Positions 49,484-57,778 of a DNA stretch of 64,000 nt are shown piece by piece. Within the stretch, counting starts at the first letter, position 1, and the number at the start of each line of letters is the position of its first letter. Position numbers and translations under genes: made by a program. This DNA comes from Streptomyces cyaneogriseus subsp. noncyanogenus (GTDB lineage: Bacteria > Actinomycetota > Actinomycetes > Streptomycetales > Streptomycetaceae). The stretch covers positions 4,402,001-4,466,000 of the forward strand of contig NZ_CP010849.1 in assembly GCF_000931445.1 (NCBI RefSeq), in the 5' to 3' direction. The notes under the pieces were generated by a model. That model saw nothing but the letters and a program-made list of their open reading frames with translations. It ran no database searches and had not been told where the DNA came from.

Positions 49484-50386
49484 TCAGCTCTTCTTCGTGG
49501 TCGACTTGGACGACGAGCGGCTCTTGCCGTCGTCGCTGTCGTCGGCCTCGGCGGTGTCGCCGGAGGCGCCGGCCGAGCCCTTGGCGGCCGAGGCGCCGGT
49601 GGACGGCGAGCCGCTCGCCTTGCCGTCGGCGTCGTTGGCGTCCACCACCGCGGCCACCGCCTCCTTGGCGGCCTCGCGGGCGTCCTTCATCAGGTCGTCG
49701 GCGTCCGGGGTCTTGTCGCCCGCCAGGCCCGCGCCGTTGTAGTCGAGGGTGACGACGACGTTCTCCACGCGCGCGACGACCGTCTGCTGCTTGAAGGTGC
49801 CGTCCTTCTTCTTCAGGTCGTAGCGCACGGCCGTGGCCTCGTCGCCGGTCCCGGCGACCGGCTCCGTCTTCAGCTTCTGCGCGCCCTCGGCCGCCTGCGC
49901 GTCCTGGACCTGCTTCGTGTAGTACTCGTGCGCCAGCTCGTCGCCCGCGCCGCGGGTGACGTCCGACTCGAACCGCAGCAGCGACACGTTCAGCCAGCGG
50001 AACTGCGAACCCTTGACGCCGTTGTCGTCGAGGCTGCTCCAGGAGCAGCTCCCGCGGGCCGAGGTGTCGTCCGACGTGCCCTCCTTGCCGGACTTGCCGG
50101 CCTTGGGCACCAGATCGCCCAGGGTGTCCTCGGACAGTACCTCGCACGGCTCCGGAAGCTTCGCGTACGCCGCGGGGCGCACCGTCGGCGAGGGGCTCGC
50201 GGACGCCGACGCGGTGCTCTTGGCCGCCTTGCCGCCCTCGTCGCCGGAGCCGGAGCCGGAGTCGGAGGAGCAGCCGGCGGCGGCCAGCAGCACGGGGACG
50301 GCGACCGCGCAGACAAGGGCGCGGGGAAGGCGCTCGGTTCGCCGGGCTCGCTGGGCTCGCTGGTCTCGCTGGGCTCGTCGCTGCAT
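49484..50386 (-). CDS. DUF3558 lipoprotein
   Basis: A 300-residue lipoprotein. The signal peptide is basic, then ALVCAVAVPVLLAAAGCSS with a lipobox Cys at about residue 35. A Ser/Ala/Gly linker leads into DUF3558 (LPEPCEVLSEDTLGDLVPKAG, SCSWSSLDDNGVKGSQFRWLNVSLLRF). It ends in a Ser/Lys-rich tail. DUF3558 is an actinobacterial cell-surface domain of unknown function; the related mycobacterial group includes small-molecule-binding lipoproteins. ATG 50386 (MQRR) is chosen because the paralog downstream starts MQRK; ATG 50401 is possible. Tandem with a second copy. Confidence 0.83.
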   Translation of the reverse strand: MQRRAQRDQRAQRARRTERLPRALVCAVAVPVLLAAAGCSSDSGSGSGDEGGKAAKSTASASASPSPTVRPAAYAKLPEPCEVLSEDTLGDLVPKAGKSGKEGTSDDTSARGSCSWSSLDDNGVKGSQFRWLNVSLLRFESDVTRGAGDELAHEYYTKQVQDAQAAEGAQKLKTEPVAGTGDEATAVRYDLKKKDGTFKQQTVVARVENVVVTLDYNGAGLAGDKTPDADDLMKDAREAAKEAVAAVVDANDADGKASGSPSTGASAAKGSAGASGDTAEADDSDDGKSRSSSKSTTKKS

Positions 50387-50520
50387 GGTTCCTTCACTCA
50401 TGACGCTCGTGGTTCCTGCGGTCCGGAACGGGTCCGAGGGGTCACGGTACGCGGTGGGGAAACGGTGCGGGTGCGTCCGGGCCACCCCGGCCGGGCTCGC
50501 CCCGGTGGTCCGACGGCCGG

Positions 50521-51426
50521 TCAGCCGCTCAGGGCACCCGCCAGCCGGGCGGCCAGTTTCCGCGCCCTGTCCTGCAATTCCGCGCTGTCCGGGACGAGGC
50601 CCACCGTCGCCGGCTGCTCCGCGTACTCGATGGTCACGATGACGTTGGACGTGCGGAACGCCACAGTCACCGTGCGCTGTTCGGCCGTCGAGCCGGAGGC
50701 GCTCAGCTCGTCGTCGAGGAACGCCTCGTCGCCGAGGTCGTCGAGGAGGCGGGGCTGGAGGTCGGGGGACGCGCTGCCGGAGGGGCTCTGCGAGGCGCCC
50801 GGGGAGGCGTCCTCGGACGTGCCCTGGGACGCGCTTCGGGAGGCGGCGGGGGCCGAGGAGGAGGCGGACGGGCTGGAGGAGGACGAGGCGCTCGCCCCGG
50901 CGGAGGAGGCCGCGCCGTCCTCGCCGGAACCCGACTCCGATTCCGATTCCGATTCCGATTCCGACTCCGGTTCCGGCGCGGGAAGGTCGGCCGCCTCGGC
51001 CTTCGTCGCGAAGACCCGCTCGGCCTCGCTGTCGTCGCTCACCGCCGAGTCGTACGACACCACCCGCTCGAAGTCGACGAGCAGATGGTCGACGGCGTCC
51101 GCCGACTCCACCTTCCAGCGGCAGCCGACCTTGCGGTCGGTGTCGTAGGTGAGCGTCGCCTCGCCCGCGTACGCCTTCTCGCGCTGCTCCTCGTCCGCGA
51201 TCTCCGCGATGCCGGGAAGGAGGGAGGCGAGCATCTCCTGGCCGACCGCGCCGCAGGGCTCGGGCAGCGTGCGGTACCTGCCGGGCTCGGCCGCGGCCGT
51301 CGCCCGGCCCGTGCCGCCCGGGTTGGCGTCGTCGGTCGTGCCGCCGTCGCCCGAGCCGCCCGTGCAGCCGGCCAGCACCGCCGCGAGGAGGGCGGCGACG
51401 CCGGGTACGTACGCCTTCCGCTGCAC
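50521..51426 (-). CDS. DUF3558 lipoprotein, second copy
   Basis: A 301-residue paralog of the gene at 49484-50386 with the same layout: lipobox LLAAVLAGCTGG, domain start YRTLPEPCGAVGQEMLASLLPG, and VGCRWKVESADAVDHLLVDF matching the second block. It differs by a long low-complexity insertion at about residues 150-215, with a Glu-Ser repeat (coded by GATTCC units at 50936-50970) followed by a Ser/Ala/Pro run. The two genes are in the same direction, about 130 bp apart, and arose by tandem duplication. Surface-anchored; function unknown. Confidence 0.83.
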   Translation of the reverse strand: MQRKAYVPGVAALLAAVLAGCTGGSGDGGTTDDANPGGTGRATAAAEPGRYRTLPEPCGAVGQEMLASLLPGIAEIADEEQREKAYAGEATLTYDTDRKVGCRWKVESADAVDHLLVDFERVVSYDSAVSDDSEAERVFATKAEAADLPAPEPESESESESESESGSGEDGAASSAGASASSSSSPSASSSAPAASRSASQGTSEDASPGASQSPSGSASPDLQPRLLDDLGDEAFLDDELSASGSTAEQRTVTVAFRTSNVIVTIEYAEQPATVGLVPDSAELQDRARKLAARLAGALSG

Positions 51427-51643
51427 GGTAGGGCTCCTCTCGACGGTGGCCTCGACGGTGGCCGTGTGGTCGGTACTTCAGTGTCCCTGCTGGTTATTCG
51501 CTTGCCGCACGGGGGCGCCCCCTGGAGACAATGTGTATCGCACGCGCTGCCGTGGCCGCCGGTCCGTCGTCCGGTTTCGTTGACCCTGGCGCCGGTTTTG
51601 CGCATTGAGACTTCTGTTTGTCTTCCGGGGGAATGAGGCCGAT

Positions 51644-52837
51644 ATGTCGTATGTGGAGCTGCCGGGTGCGCGGGTGCCGATCCGGATGTGGACCGATCCC
51701 GCCTCGGTCGAGGAGGTGGCGTTGCAGCAGTTGCGGAACGTCGCCACGCTGCCGTGGATCAAGGGTCTGGCCGTGATGCCCGACGTGCACTACGGCAAGG
51801 GCGCCACGGTCGGCTCCGTCATCGCCATGCAGGGCGCGGTGTGCCCGGCGGCGGTGGGCGTCGACATCGGGTGCGGGATGTCCGCGGTGAAGACGTCGCT
51901 GACGGCGAACGACCTGCCGGGGGACCTGTCCCGGCTGCGGTCGCGGATCGAGCAGGCGATACCGGTGGGACGCGGGATGCACGACGACCCGGTCGACCCC
52001 GGGCGGCTGCACGGGTTCGCGACGGCCGGCTGGGACGGCTTCTGGGAGCGGTTCGGGTCGGTCGCCGAGGCGGTCCGGTTCCGTGCGGAGCGCGCGGCCC
52101 GGCAGATGGGGACGCTGGGCGGCGGCAACCACTTCGTCGAGGTGTGCCTGGACACCGACGGCGCCGTGTGGCTGATGCTGCACTCCGGCTCCCGCAACAT
52201 CGGCAAGGAACTGGCCGAGCACCACATCGGCGTGGCCCGGGAGCTTCCCCACAACCAGGGCCTGGTCGACCGCGACCTCGCCGTCTTCGTGGCGGACACG
52301 CCGCAGATGGCGGCGTACCGCAACGACCTGTTCTGGGCGCAGGAGTACGCCCGGTACAACCGCTCGATCATGATGGCCCTCCTGAAGGACGTGGTCCGCA
52401 AGGAGTTCAAGAAGGCGAAGCCCGCCTTCGAGCCGGAGATCAGCGCGCACCACAACTACGTGGCCGAGGAGCGCTACGACGGCATGGACCTGCTCGTCAC
52501 CCGCAAGGGCGCGATCCGCGCGGGCTCGGGCGACTACGGCATCATCCCGGGCTCCATGGGCACGGGCTCGTACATCGTCAGGGGCCTCGGGAACGACAAG
52601 GCGTTCAACTCGGCCTCGCACGGCGCCGGCCGGCGCATGAGCCGCAACGCCGCCAAGCGGCGCTTCACGACCCAGGACCTGGAGGAGCAGACCCGGGGCG
52701 TGGAGTGCCGCAAGGACTCCGGCGTCGTGGACGAGATCCCGGGCGCCTACAAGCCGATCGAGCAGGTCATCGACCAGCAGCGGGATCTGGTGGAAGTGGT
52801 GGCGAAGCTCAAGCAGGTCGTCTGCGTGAAGGGCTGA
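51644..52837 (+). CDS. rtcB: RtcB-family RNA ligase
   Basis: A 397-residue RtcB. Metal and GTP-site motifs are all visible: MPDVHYGKGATVGSV, GVDIGCGMSAV (metal-binding Cys), GGGNHFVEV, HSGSRNIGKEL, SAHHNYV, PGSMGTGSYIV, and NSASHGAGRRMSR, where the His is guanylylated. RtcB joins RNA 2',3'-cyclic phosphate ends to 5'-OH ends in RNA repair. The family's short (about 400-residue) bacterial form fits this length. GGGGGAATGAGG lies upstream of ATG 51644. No archease or RtcA gene is adjacent. Confidence 0.95.
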   Translation: MSYVELPGARVPIRMWTDPASVEEVALQQLRNVATLPWIKGLAVMPDVHYGKGATVGSVIAMQGAVCPAAVGVDIGCGMSAVKTSLTANDLPGDLSRLRSRIEQAIPVGRGMHDDPVDPGRLHGFATAGWDGFWERFGSVAEAVRFRAERAARQMGTLGGGNHFVEVCLDTDGAVWLMLHSGSRNIGKELAEHHIGVARELPHNQGLVDRDLAVFVADTPQMAAYRNDLFWAQEYARYNRSIMMALLKDVVRKEFKKAKPAFEPEISAHHNYVAEERYDGMDLLVTRKGAIRAGSGDYGIIPGSMGTGSYIVRGLGNDKAFNSASHGAGRRMSRNAAKRRFTTQDLEEQTRGVECRKDSGVVDEIPGAYKPIEQVIDQQRDLVEVVAKLKQVVCVKG

Positions 52838-52864
52838 CGGACCGTCGCGCACGCACCGGGAGGG

Positions 52865-53641
52865 TCACGCCTCCCGGTGCACCTTCGTGTTGGACGCCTG
52901 GGCGCGCGGGCGGACGACGAGGAGGTCGATGTTGACGTGGCTGGGGCGGGTGACCGCCCAGGTGATGGTCTCGGCGACGTCGTCGGCGGTGAGCGGGTCG
53001 CGGACGCCCTCGTAGACCTTGGCCGCACGCTCCCGGTCGCCGCCGAAGCGGGTCAGCGCGAACTCCTCCGTCTTCACCAGGCCGGGCGCGATCTCGATGA
53101 CGCGGACCGGGCGGCCGACGATCTCCAGCCGCAGGGTCTCGGCCAGGACGTGGGCGCCGTGCTTGGCGGCGGCGTAGCCCGCACCGCCCTCGTAGGTGCC
53201 GTGGCCGGCGGTGGAGGAGACGACGACCACCGTGCCGTCGCCGCTCGCCTCCAGCTTGGGCAGCAGGGCCTGGGTGAGGTGGAGGGTGCCGAGGACGTTG
53301 GTGTCGTACATCCGGCGCCAGTCCTCGGGGTCGCCGGTCGCCACCGGGTCCAGGCCGAGGGCGCCGCCGGCGTTGTTGACCAGGACACCGATGGTCTTGA
53401 ACGCCGTCGCGAACTCGTCCACCGCGGCGCGGTCGGTGACGTCGAGCTGGTACGCCGTCGCCGAGTGGCCGGCGGCGGTGATCTCCTCGGCGATCGCCTC
53501 GATGCGGTCCTTGCGGCGGGCGGTCAGCACGACCCGGTAGCCGGCGGCGGCGAGCTGCCGGGCCGTGGCGGCGCCGATACCGCTGCTCGCACCGGTGACG
53601 ACGGCGATGCGGGAGGCGGCGGACGGGGCGGCGGTGGCCAT
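52865..53641 (-). CDS. Short-chain dehydrogenase/reductase
   Basis: A 258-residue classical SDR. The cofactor motif is VVTGASSGIGAATARQ (TGxxxGIG), NNAGG is present, and the catalytic Ser and YxxxK are in VVVVSSTAGHGTYEGGAGYAAAKHG. The ending of the domain is DLLVVRPRAQASN, as in the YdfG/serine-dehydrogenase-like group with NADP. Substrate unknown. CGAGGAGCAGCCC precedes the ATG. The palindrome GTACGCGCGTAC lies 20 bp upstream. It is convergent with rtcB, with 27 bp between. Confidence 0.93.
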   Translation of the reverse strand: MATAAPSAASRIAVVTGASSGIGAATARQLAAAGYRVVLTARRKDRIEAIAEEITAAGHSATAYQLDVTDRAAVDEFATAFKTIGVLVNNAGGALGLDPVATGDPEDWRRMYDTNVLGTLHLTQALLPKLEASGDGTVVVVSSTAGHGTYEGGAGYAAAKHGAHVLAETLRLEIVGRPVRVIEIAPGLVKTEEFALTRFGGDRERAAKVYEGVRDPLTADDVAETITWAVTRPSHVNIDLLVVRPRAQASNTKVHREA

Positions 53642-53661
53642 GGGCTGCTCCTCGGATAGGG

Positions 53662-53673
53662 GTACGCGCGTAC
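53662..53673. promoter_or_regulatory. Perfect palindrome upstream of the SDR gene
   Basis: GTACGCGCGTAC is a perfect 12-bp palindrome, 20 bp before the SDR start, a possible repressor site. Confidence 0.3.
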
Positions 53674-53859
53674 GGGTTCACGGGCCGGGTGGGGCCCAGG
53701 GTAGGCGACGGCCGCGCACGGGGGGCCGGGGCGTCCGGTGGACGGACCGCCGGCCGGCGGGGGCGCGGGGCGGGGGCGTGCCCGGCTGCCGGTCGTGGGC
53801 GCGCGGGGCCGGGGCCTGCCGGTGCGTCGGCCGCCGTCGCGCGGCCCGGGGCCCGCCCG

Positions 53860-54198
53860 TCAGCCGCCGTTGCGCGGTGCCCACATGATCACCGCCATGC
53901 CGGCGAGGCAGATCAGCGCCCCCGCGATGTCCCAGCGGTCGGGGCGGTAGCCGTCCGCGACCACGCCCCACAGGATCGACCCGGCGACGAAGATCCCGCC
54001 GTACGCGGCCAGGATGCGGCCGAAGTGGGCGTCGGGCTGGAAGGTGGCGACGAAGCCGTACGCCCCGAGGGCCAGGACGCCGCCGGCCACCCACAGCCAG
54101 CCCCGGTGCTCCCGTACGCCCTGCCAGACCAGCCAGGCGCCGCCGATCTCGAAGAGCGCGGCGACCGTGAACAGGGCGGCGGAGCGGAGGATGAGCAT
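53860..54198 (-). CDS. YnfA-family (UPF0060) small membrane protein
   Basis: A 112-residue protein with four transmembrane helices, the family's normal size. It contains FEIGGAWLVWQGVREHRGW, AYGFVATFQPDAHFGRILAAYGGIFVAGSILWG and a last helix ending in MWAPRNGG. YnfA is related in fold to small multidrug resistance exporters and is thought to work as a dimer. The upstream 140 bp are a heptamer tandem repeat that reaches the ribosome binding region. Confidence 0.93.
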   Translation of the reverse strand: MLILRSAALFTVAALFEIGGAWLVWQGVREHRGWLWVAGGVLALGAYGFVATFQPDAHFGRILAAYGGIFVAGSILWGVVADGYRPDRWDIAGALICLAGMAVIMWAPRNGG

Positions 54199-54217
54199 GC
54201 GGGCAGCTTCGCACGCG

Positions 54218-54360
54218 CCCCGCCGCCCTCCGCCCTTCGCCTGCCGCCCTTCGCCCTCCGCCTGCCGCCCTTCGCCCTTCGCCCTTCGCCCTTCGCCCTT
54301 CGCCTGCCGCCCTTCGCCCTCCGCCTGCCGCCCGCCGCAGGCCGTCTGCCGCCCGCCGCG
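54218..54360. repeat. Heptamer tandem repeat upstream of the ynfA-like gene
   Basis: About 20 copies of a degenerate 7-bp unit, NYCGCCY on the plus strand (TTCGCCC, TCCGCCT and GCCGCCC are the main forms), fill this stretch. Four consecutive identical TTCGCCC units lie near 54270-54300. On the minus strand the units read GGGCGAA and repeat a ribosome-binding-like AGGG. It starts about 20 bp before the ynfA-like start codon. The rest of the 302-bp gap to the MarR gene shows nothing else. Confidence 0.85.
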
Positions 54361-54500
54361 CGGCCGCCCGCGCCCGGTCTGTCACCTGATGGAGGGCGCC
54401 TGGCTTCGGCCACGCGTGGGATACATCCGTGAGACGTGACGGAAGGCCGCGGTGTGGACCGGTGTCCGCCCCGCGGTGCGGACCGGGAGGGGTGAGCGGT

Positions 54501-54983
54501 ATGACCGACACGGCACGGGAGCGGCTGCTGGACGAGCTGTCCGCCGTCTCCCGCCGGTATCTGGCCTCCTACGCCCTGCTCACCCAGGCCGCCGCCGACC
54601 GGCTGGACCTGCACCCGACCGACCTGCAATGCCTGAACCTGCTCGTACTGGAGGACGGGCGGCCGGTGACGACCGGCCGGATCGCCGAGCTGACCGGTCT
54701 GACCACCGGTGCGGCGACGCGGCTGGTGGACCGGCTGGAGAAGGCGGGGTACGTGGTCCGGGAGCGGGACTCGGTCGACCGGCGACGGGTGCTGGTGGCG
54801 ACGGTGCCGGAGAAGATCGCCGACTTCCGGCGGATGTGGGAGCGGCTGGGCGACGGCTGGGTGGCGCTCTTCGACGACCTCGACGAGTCCCAGCTCACGC
54901 TGCTCATCGGCCATCTGCGGCGGACGGCGGAGTTCGGCACGGTCCAGGTGGCGCGGCTGCGGGCGGGCGGCGACGCGGGCTGA
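54501..54983 (+). CDS. MarR-family regulator
   Basis: A 160-residue MarR protein. The winged helix contains DLHPTDLQCLNLLVLEDGRPVT, GRIAELTGLTTGAATRLVDRLEKAGYV and the wing with D-R-R (DSVDRRRVLV). ATG 54501 has GGGAGGGG upstream. It lies 144 bp before a two-gene flavin monooxygenase operon in the same direction, whose promoter carries the palindrome GTTGAACGGTCAAC. It is the likely regulator of that operon; the effector is unknown. Confidence 0.92.
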   Translation: MTDTARERLLDELSAVSRRYLASYALLTQAAADRLDLHPTDLQCLNLLVLEDGRPVTTGRIAELTGLTTGAATRLVDRLEKAGYVVRERDSVDRRRVLVATVPEKIADFRRMWERLGDGWVALFDDLDESQLTLLIGHLRRTAEFGTVQVARLRAGGDAG

Positions 54984-55090
54984 CTCCGGCCGCACCCCCG
55001 GGGCGGATCGTCCGCGCGTCGTACCGGACGTACCCGGTCCTCGGCGTGAGGACGCCGCGGAATACAACCGACCAGGGTGCCGTTCGACGC

Positions 55091-55108
55091 TATAGTTGAA
55101 CGGTCAAC
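55091..55108 (+). promoter_or_regulatory. Promoter -10 and palindromic operator of the LLM operon
   Basis: TATAGT (55091-55096) is a good -10 box and overlaps GTTGAACGGTCAAC (55095-55108), arms GTTGA/TCAAC with a 4-bp centre. The AT-rich composition and overlap with the -10 box fit a MarR-type repressor site. TGGAGG at 55112-55117 is the ribosome binding site. Confidence 0.6.
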
Positions 55109-55127
55109 AACTGGAGGTTGAGCGACC

Positions 55128-56264
55128 ATGCAGTTCGGGATCTTCACCGTCGGCGACGTCACGCCGGACCCGACGACCGGCCGTACGCCCACCGAGCGGG
55201 AGCGCATCAAGGCCATGGTCGCCATCGCGCTGAAGGCCGAGGAGGCCGGTCTCGACGTCTTCGCCACCGGCGAGCACCACAACCCGCCGTTCGTGCCCTC
55301 GTCGCCGACCACGATGCTCGGGTACATCGCGGCGCAGACACGGCGGCTGATCCTGTCCACGTCCACCACGCTGATCACCACCAACGACCCGGTGAAGATC
55401 GCCGAGGACTTCGCGATGCTCCAGCACCTGGCGGACGGCCGGGTCGACCTGATGATGGGCCGCGGCAACACCGGCCCGGTCTACCCGTGGTTCGGCCAGG
55501 ACATCCGGCAGGGCATCCCGCTCGCCATCGAGAACTACGCCCTGCTGCACCGGCTGTGGCGCGAGGACGTCGTCGACTGGGAGGGGAAGTTCCGCACCCC
55601 GTTGCAGGGCTTCACCGCGACCCCGCGCCCGCTGGACGGCGTACCGCCCTTCGTCTGGCACGGCTCGATCCGCTCCCCGGAGATCGCCGAGCAGGCCGCG
55701 TACTACGGCGACGGCTTCTTCCACAACAACATCTTCTGGCCGGCCGACCACACCAGGCGGATGGTCGAGCTGTACCGGACCCGGTACGCCCACTACGGCC
55801 ACGGCACGCCCGAGCAGGCGATCGTCGGGCTCGGCGGGCAGGTGTTCATGCGGAGGAACTCGCAGGACGCGGTGCGCGAGTTCCGGCCGTACTTCGACGT
55901 GGCGCCCGTCTACGGGCACGGCCCGTCGCTGGAGGAGTTCACCGCGCAGACCCCGCTGACGGTGGGATCGCCGCAGCAGGTGATCGAGAAGACGCTGGGC
56001 TTCCGCGAGTACGCCGGCGACTACCAGCGCCAGCTCTTCCTCATCGACCACGCCGGGCTGCCCCTGAAGACCGTGCTGGAGCAGATCGACCTGCTCGGCG
56101 AGGAGGTCGTGCCGGTGCTGCGCAAGGAGTTCGCCATCGGCCGCCCGGCCCACGTGCCGGACGCGCCGACCCACGCCTCCCTGCTGGCCGCCAGGCCGCA
56201 GCCCGAGGGCACCGGGGAGCCCGGGGAGACCGGGGAGACCGGCAAGGAGGTGGCCGCCCGATGA
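55128..56264 (+). CDS. LLM-class flavin-dependent oxidoreductase (CE1758 family)
   Basis: A 378-residue bacterial luciferase-like monooxygenase with a TIM barrel: GIFTVGDVTPDP at the start, DVFATGEHHNPPF (the family's EHH), LILSTSTTLITTNDPVKIAEDFAMLQHLADGRVDLMMGRG in outline, and FVWHGSIRSPEIAEQAAYYGDGFF. It belongs to the CE1758 family, which occurs as a pair with a CE1759-type FMN reductase, here the next gene (ATGA overlap). Together they would oxidise an unknown substrate with FMNH2 and oxygen. A Gly-Glu-Thr repeat precedes the end. Confidence 0.93.
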   Translation: MQFGIFTVGDVTPDPTTGRTPTERERIKAMVAIALKAEEAGLDVFATGEHHNPPFVPSSPTTMLGYIAAQTRRLILSTSTTLITTNDPVKIAEDFAMLQHLADGRVDLMMGRGNTGPVYPWFGQDIRQGIPLAIENYALLHRLWREDVVDWEGKFRTPLQGFTATPRPLDGVPPFVWHGSIRSPEIAEQAAYYGDGFFHNNIFWPADHTRRMVELYRTRYAHYGHGTPEQAIVGLGGQVFMRRNSQDAVREFRPYFDVAPVYGHGPSLEEFTAQTPLTVGSPQQVIEKTLGFREYAGDYQRQLFLIDHAGLPLKTVLEQIDLLGEEVVPVLRKEFAIGRPAHVPDAPTHASLLAARPQPEGTGEPGETGETGKEVAAR

Positions 56265-56866
56265 AGCTCGTCGTCGTCTCGGCGGGACTGGGCGTCCCGT
56301 CCTCCACCCGGCTGCTCGGCGACCGGCTGGCCGCCGCCGCGACCGGCTCCGGCGCGGCACCGGACCGGATCCGGGTGATCGAGCTGCGCGACCTGGCCGT
56401 ACCGATCGCGCACCACCTCACCAGCGGCTTCCCGGGCCCGGAGCTGTCCGCCGCGTTCACGGAGGTGGCCGAGGCGGACGCGGTGATCGCCGTCACGCCG
56501 GTCTTCTCCGGCTCGTACAGCGGGCTGTTCAAGTCGTTCTTCGACGTGCTGAGCGCGCACGACCGGGACGCCCTCGCGGGCAAGCCGGTCCTGATCGCCG
56601 CGACCGGGGGCAGCCCTCGCCACTCGCTCGTCCTCGACCACGCCCTGCGCCCCCTCTTCGCCCACTTCCACGCGGTCGTGGTCCCCACCGGTGTGTACGC
56701 CGCCGCCGAGGACTGGGGCGCCGGGGGGCTGGACGGGCGGATCGAGCGGGCCGCGGGGGAACTGGCGGCGCTGGCGCGCGGGACGGCGGCCCGGCCTCCG
56801 GCCGGGCGGACGCCGGAGGTGGTCCCGTTCGAGGAGCAGCTCGCCGCGTTGCGGGCCACCGGGTGA
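56261..56866 (+). CDS. NAD(P)H-dependent FMN reductase (CE1759 family)
   Basis: A 201-residue flavodoxin-fold reductase. The FMN phosphate loop is VVSAGLGVPSSTRLLGD, and the flavin-binding block is ITPVFSGSYSGLFKSFFDVL-like (VTPVFSGSYSGLFKSF). It belongs to the LLM-duo CE1759 family and supplies reduced FMN to the monooxygenase encoded just upstream, with which it overlaps by ATGA. The C-terminal 30 residues are Pro/Ala-rich. A terminator with a TCCG loop follows 20 bp after the stop. Confidence 0.92.
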   Translation: MKLVVVSAGLGVPSSTRLLGDRLAAAATGSGAAPDRIRVIELRDLAVPIAHHLTSGFPGPELSAAFTEVAEADAVIAVTPVFSGSYSGLFKSFFDVLSAHDRDALAGKPVLIAATGGSPRHSLVLDHALRPLFAHFHAVVVPTGVYAAAEDWGAGGLDGRIERAAGELAALARGTAARPPAGRTPEVVPFEEQLAALRATG

Positions 56867-56887
56867 GAGGCCGGTAAGAAGAGCGGC

Positions 56888-56907
56888 CCGGGGTGTCCGC
56901 ACCCCGG
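56888..56907 (+). terminator. Hairpin after the LLM/FMN reductase operon
   Basis: CCGGGGTG (56888-56895) and CACCCCGG (56900-56907) form an 8-bp stem with a TCCG tetraloop, extended by further G-C pairs after one bulge. Confidence 0.7.
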
Positions 56908-56941
56908 CCCGCACCGCGCGCGGCCTTGGCAGACTGGACGC

Positions 56942-57778
56942 GTGCCCCAGACTGTTCTGCTCGCCGAGGACGACCGCGCCATCCGCCACGCCCTGGAGAG
57001 GGCCCTCACCCTGGAGGGTTACGAGGTCACGGCGGTCGCCGACGGCGTCGAGGCGCTGGCGCAGGCCCGGCGCGGCCGCCCCGACGTGCTCGTGCTGGAC
57101 GTGATGATGCCCGGCATGGACGGCCTCCAGGTCTGCCGGGCGCTGCGCGCGGAGGGCGACCGCTCGCCGATCCTGATGCTGACGGCGCTGGTGGAGACCC
57201 AGGACCGGATCGCCGGTCTCGACGCGGGCGCGGACGACTACGTCGTCAAGCCGTTCGACGTGGAGGAGGTCTTCGCCCGGCTGCGCGCGCTGCTGCGCCG
57301 CACCAGCCCGGTGGAGGCGGGAGGCTACGGCCCGCTCGGGGACGCCCCGGGGGCGCCGCCGCAGGCACCGGGCGGGGCGCCGGCGGCGGGAGGCGGGCGG
57401 TCACCGGCGCCGGCGGGCGCACCGGACGCGGCCGGGCAGGCGGCGGCAGGCCAGGCGGCGCCCGGCCGGACCGCCGTGCGGCCCGTTGAGGCGGCCGGGC
57501 TGCGCATGGACCCGCAGGCCCGCCGCGCGTGGCGGGGCGAGCGGGAGCTGGAGCTGACCCGCACCGAGTTCGAGCTGCTGGCGCTGCTGGTGCGCAACGC
57601 GGGCATCGTGCTGGACCACTCCACCATCTACGACCGCATCTGGGGCTACGACTTCGGCCCCGGCTCCAAGAACCTCGCCGTGTACGTCGGCTACCTGCGC
57701 CGCAAGCTGGACGAGCCGGGCGCGCCGCAGTTGATCCACACCGTGCGCGGCGTGGGTTACGTGCTGCGGGAGGGCTGA
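56942..57778 (+). CDS. OmpR-family response regulator
   Basis: A 278-residue response regulator. The receiver domain (1-117) has the acidic pocket LLAEDDRAIRHAL, the phospho-acceptor Asp in VLVLDVMMPGMDGL and the Lys in VVKPFDVEE. The winged helix is at 183-278 (LELTRTEFELLALLVRNAG, YVGYLRRKLDEPG, IHTVRGVGYVLREG). Between them lies an unusually long Pro/Gly/Ala linker of about 65 residues. CAGACT six bases before the GTG suggests a leaderless mRNA. The kinase gene follows directly after the stop codon. Confidence 0.95.
   Translation: MPQTVLLAEDDRAIRHALERALTLEGYEVTAVADGVEALAQARRGRPDVLVLDVMMPGMDGLQVCRALRAEGDRSPILMLTALVETQDRIAGLDAGADDYVVKPFDVEEVFARLRALLRRTSPVEAGGYGPLGDAPGAPPQAPGGAPAAGGGRSPAPAGAPDAAGQAAAGQAAPGRTAVRPVEAAGLRMDPQARRAWRGERELELTRTEFELLALLVRNAGIVLDHSTIYDRIWGYDFGPGSKNLAVYVGYLRRKLDEPGAPQLIHTVRGVGYVLREG

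Noticed and set aside
54218..54360. The heptamer array considered as a CRISPR
   Set aside because: Units are 7 bp, contiguous and without spacers, and no cas gene is near.
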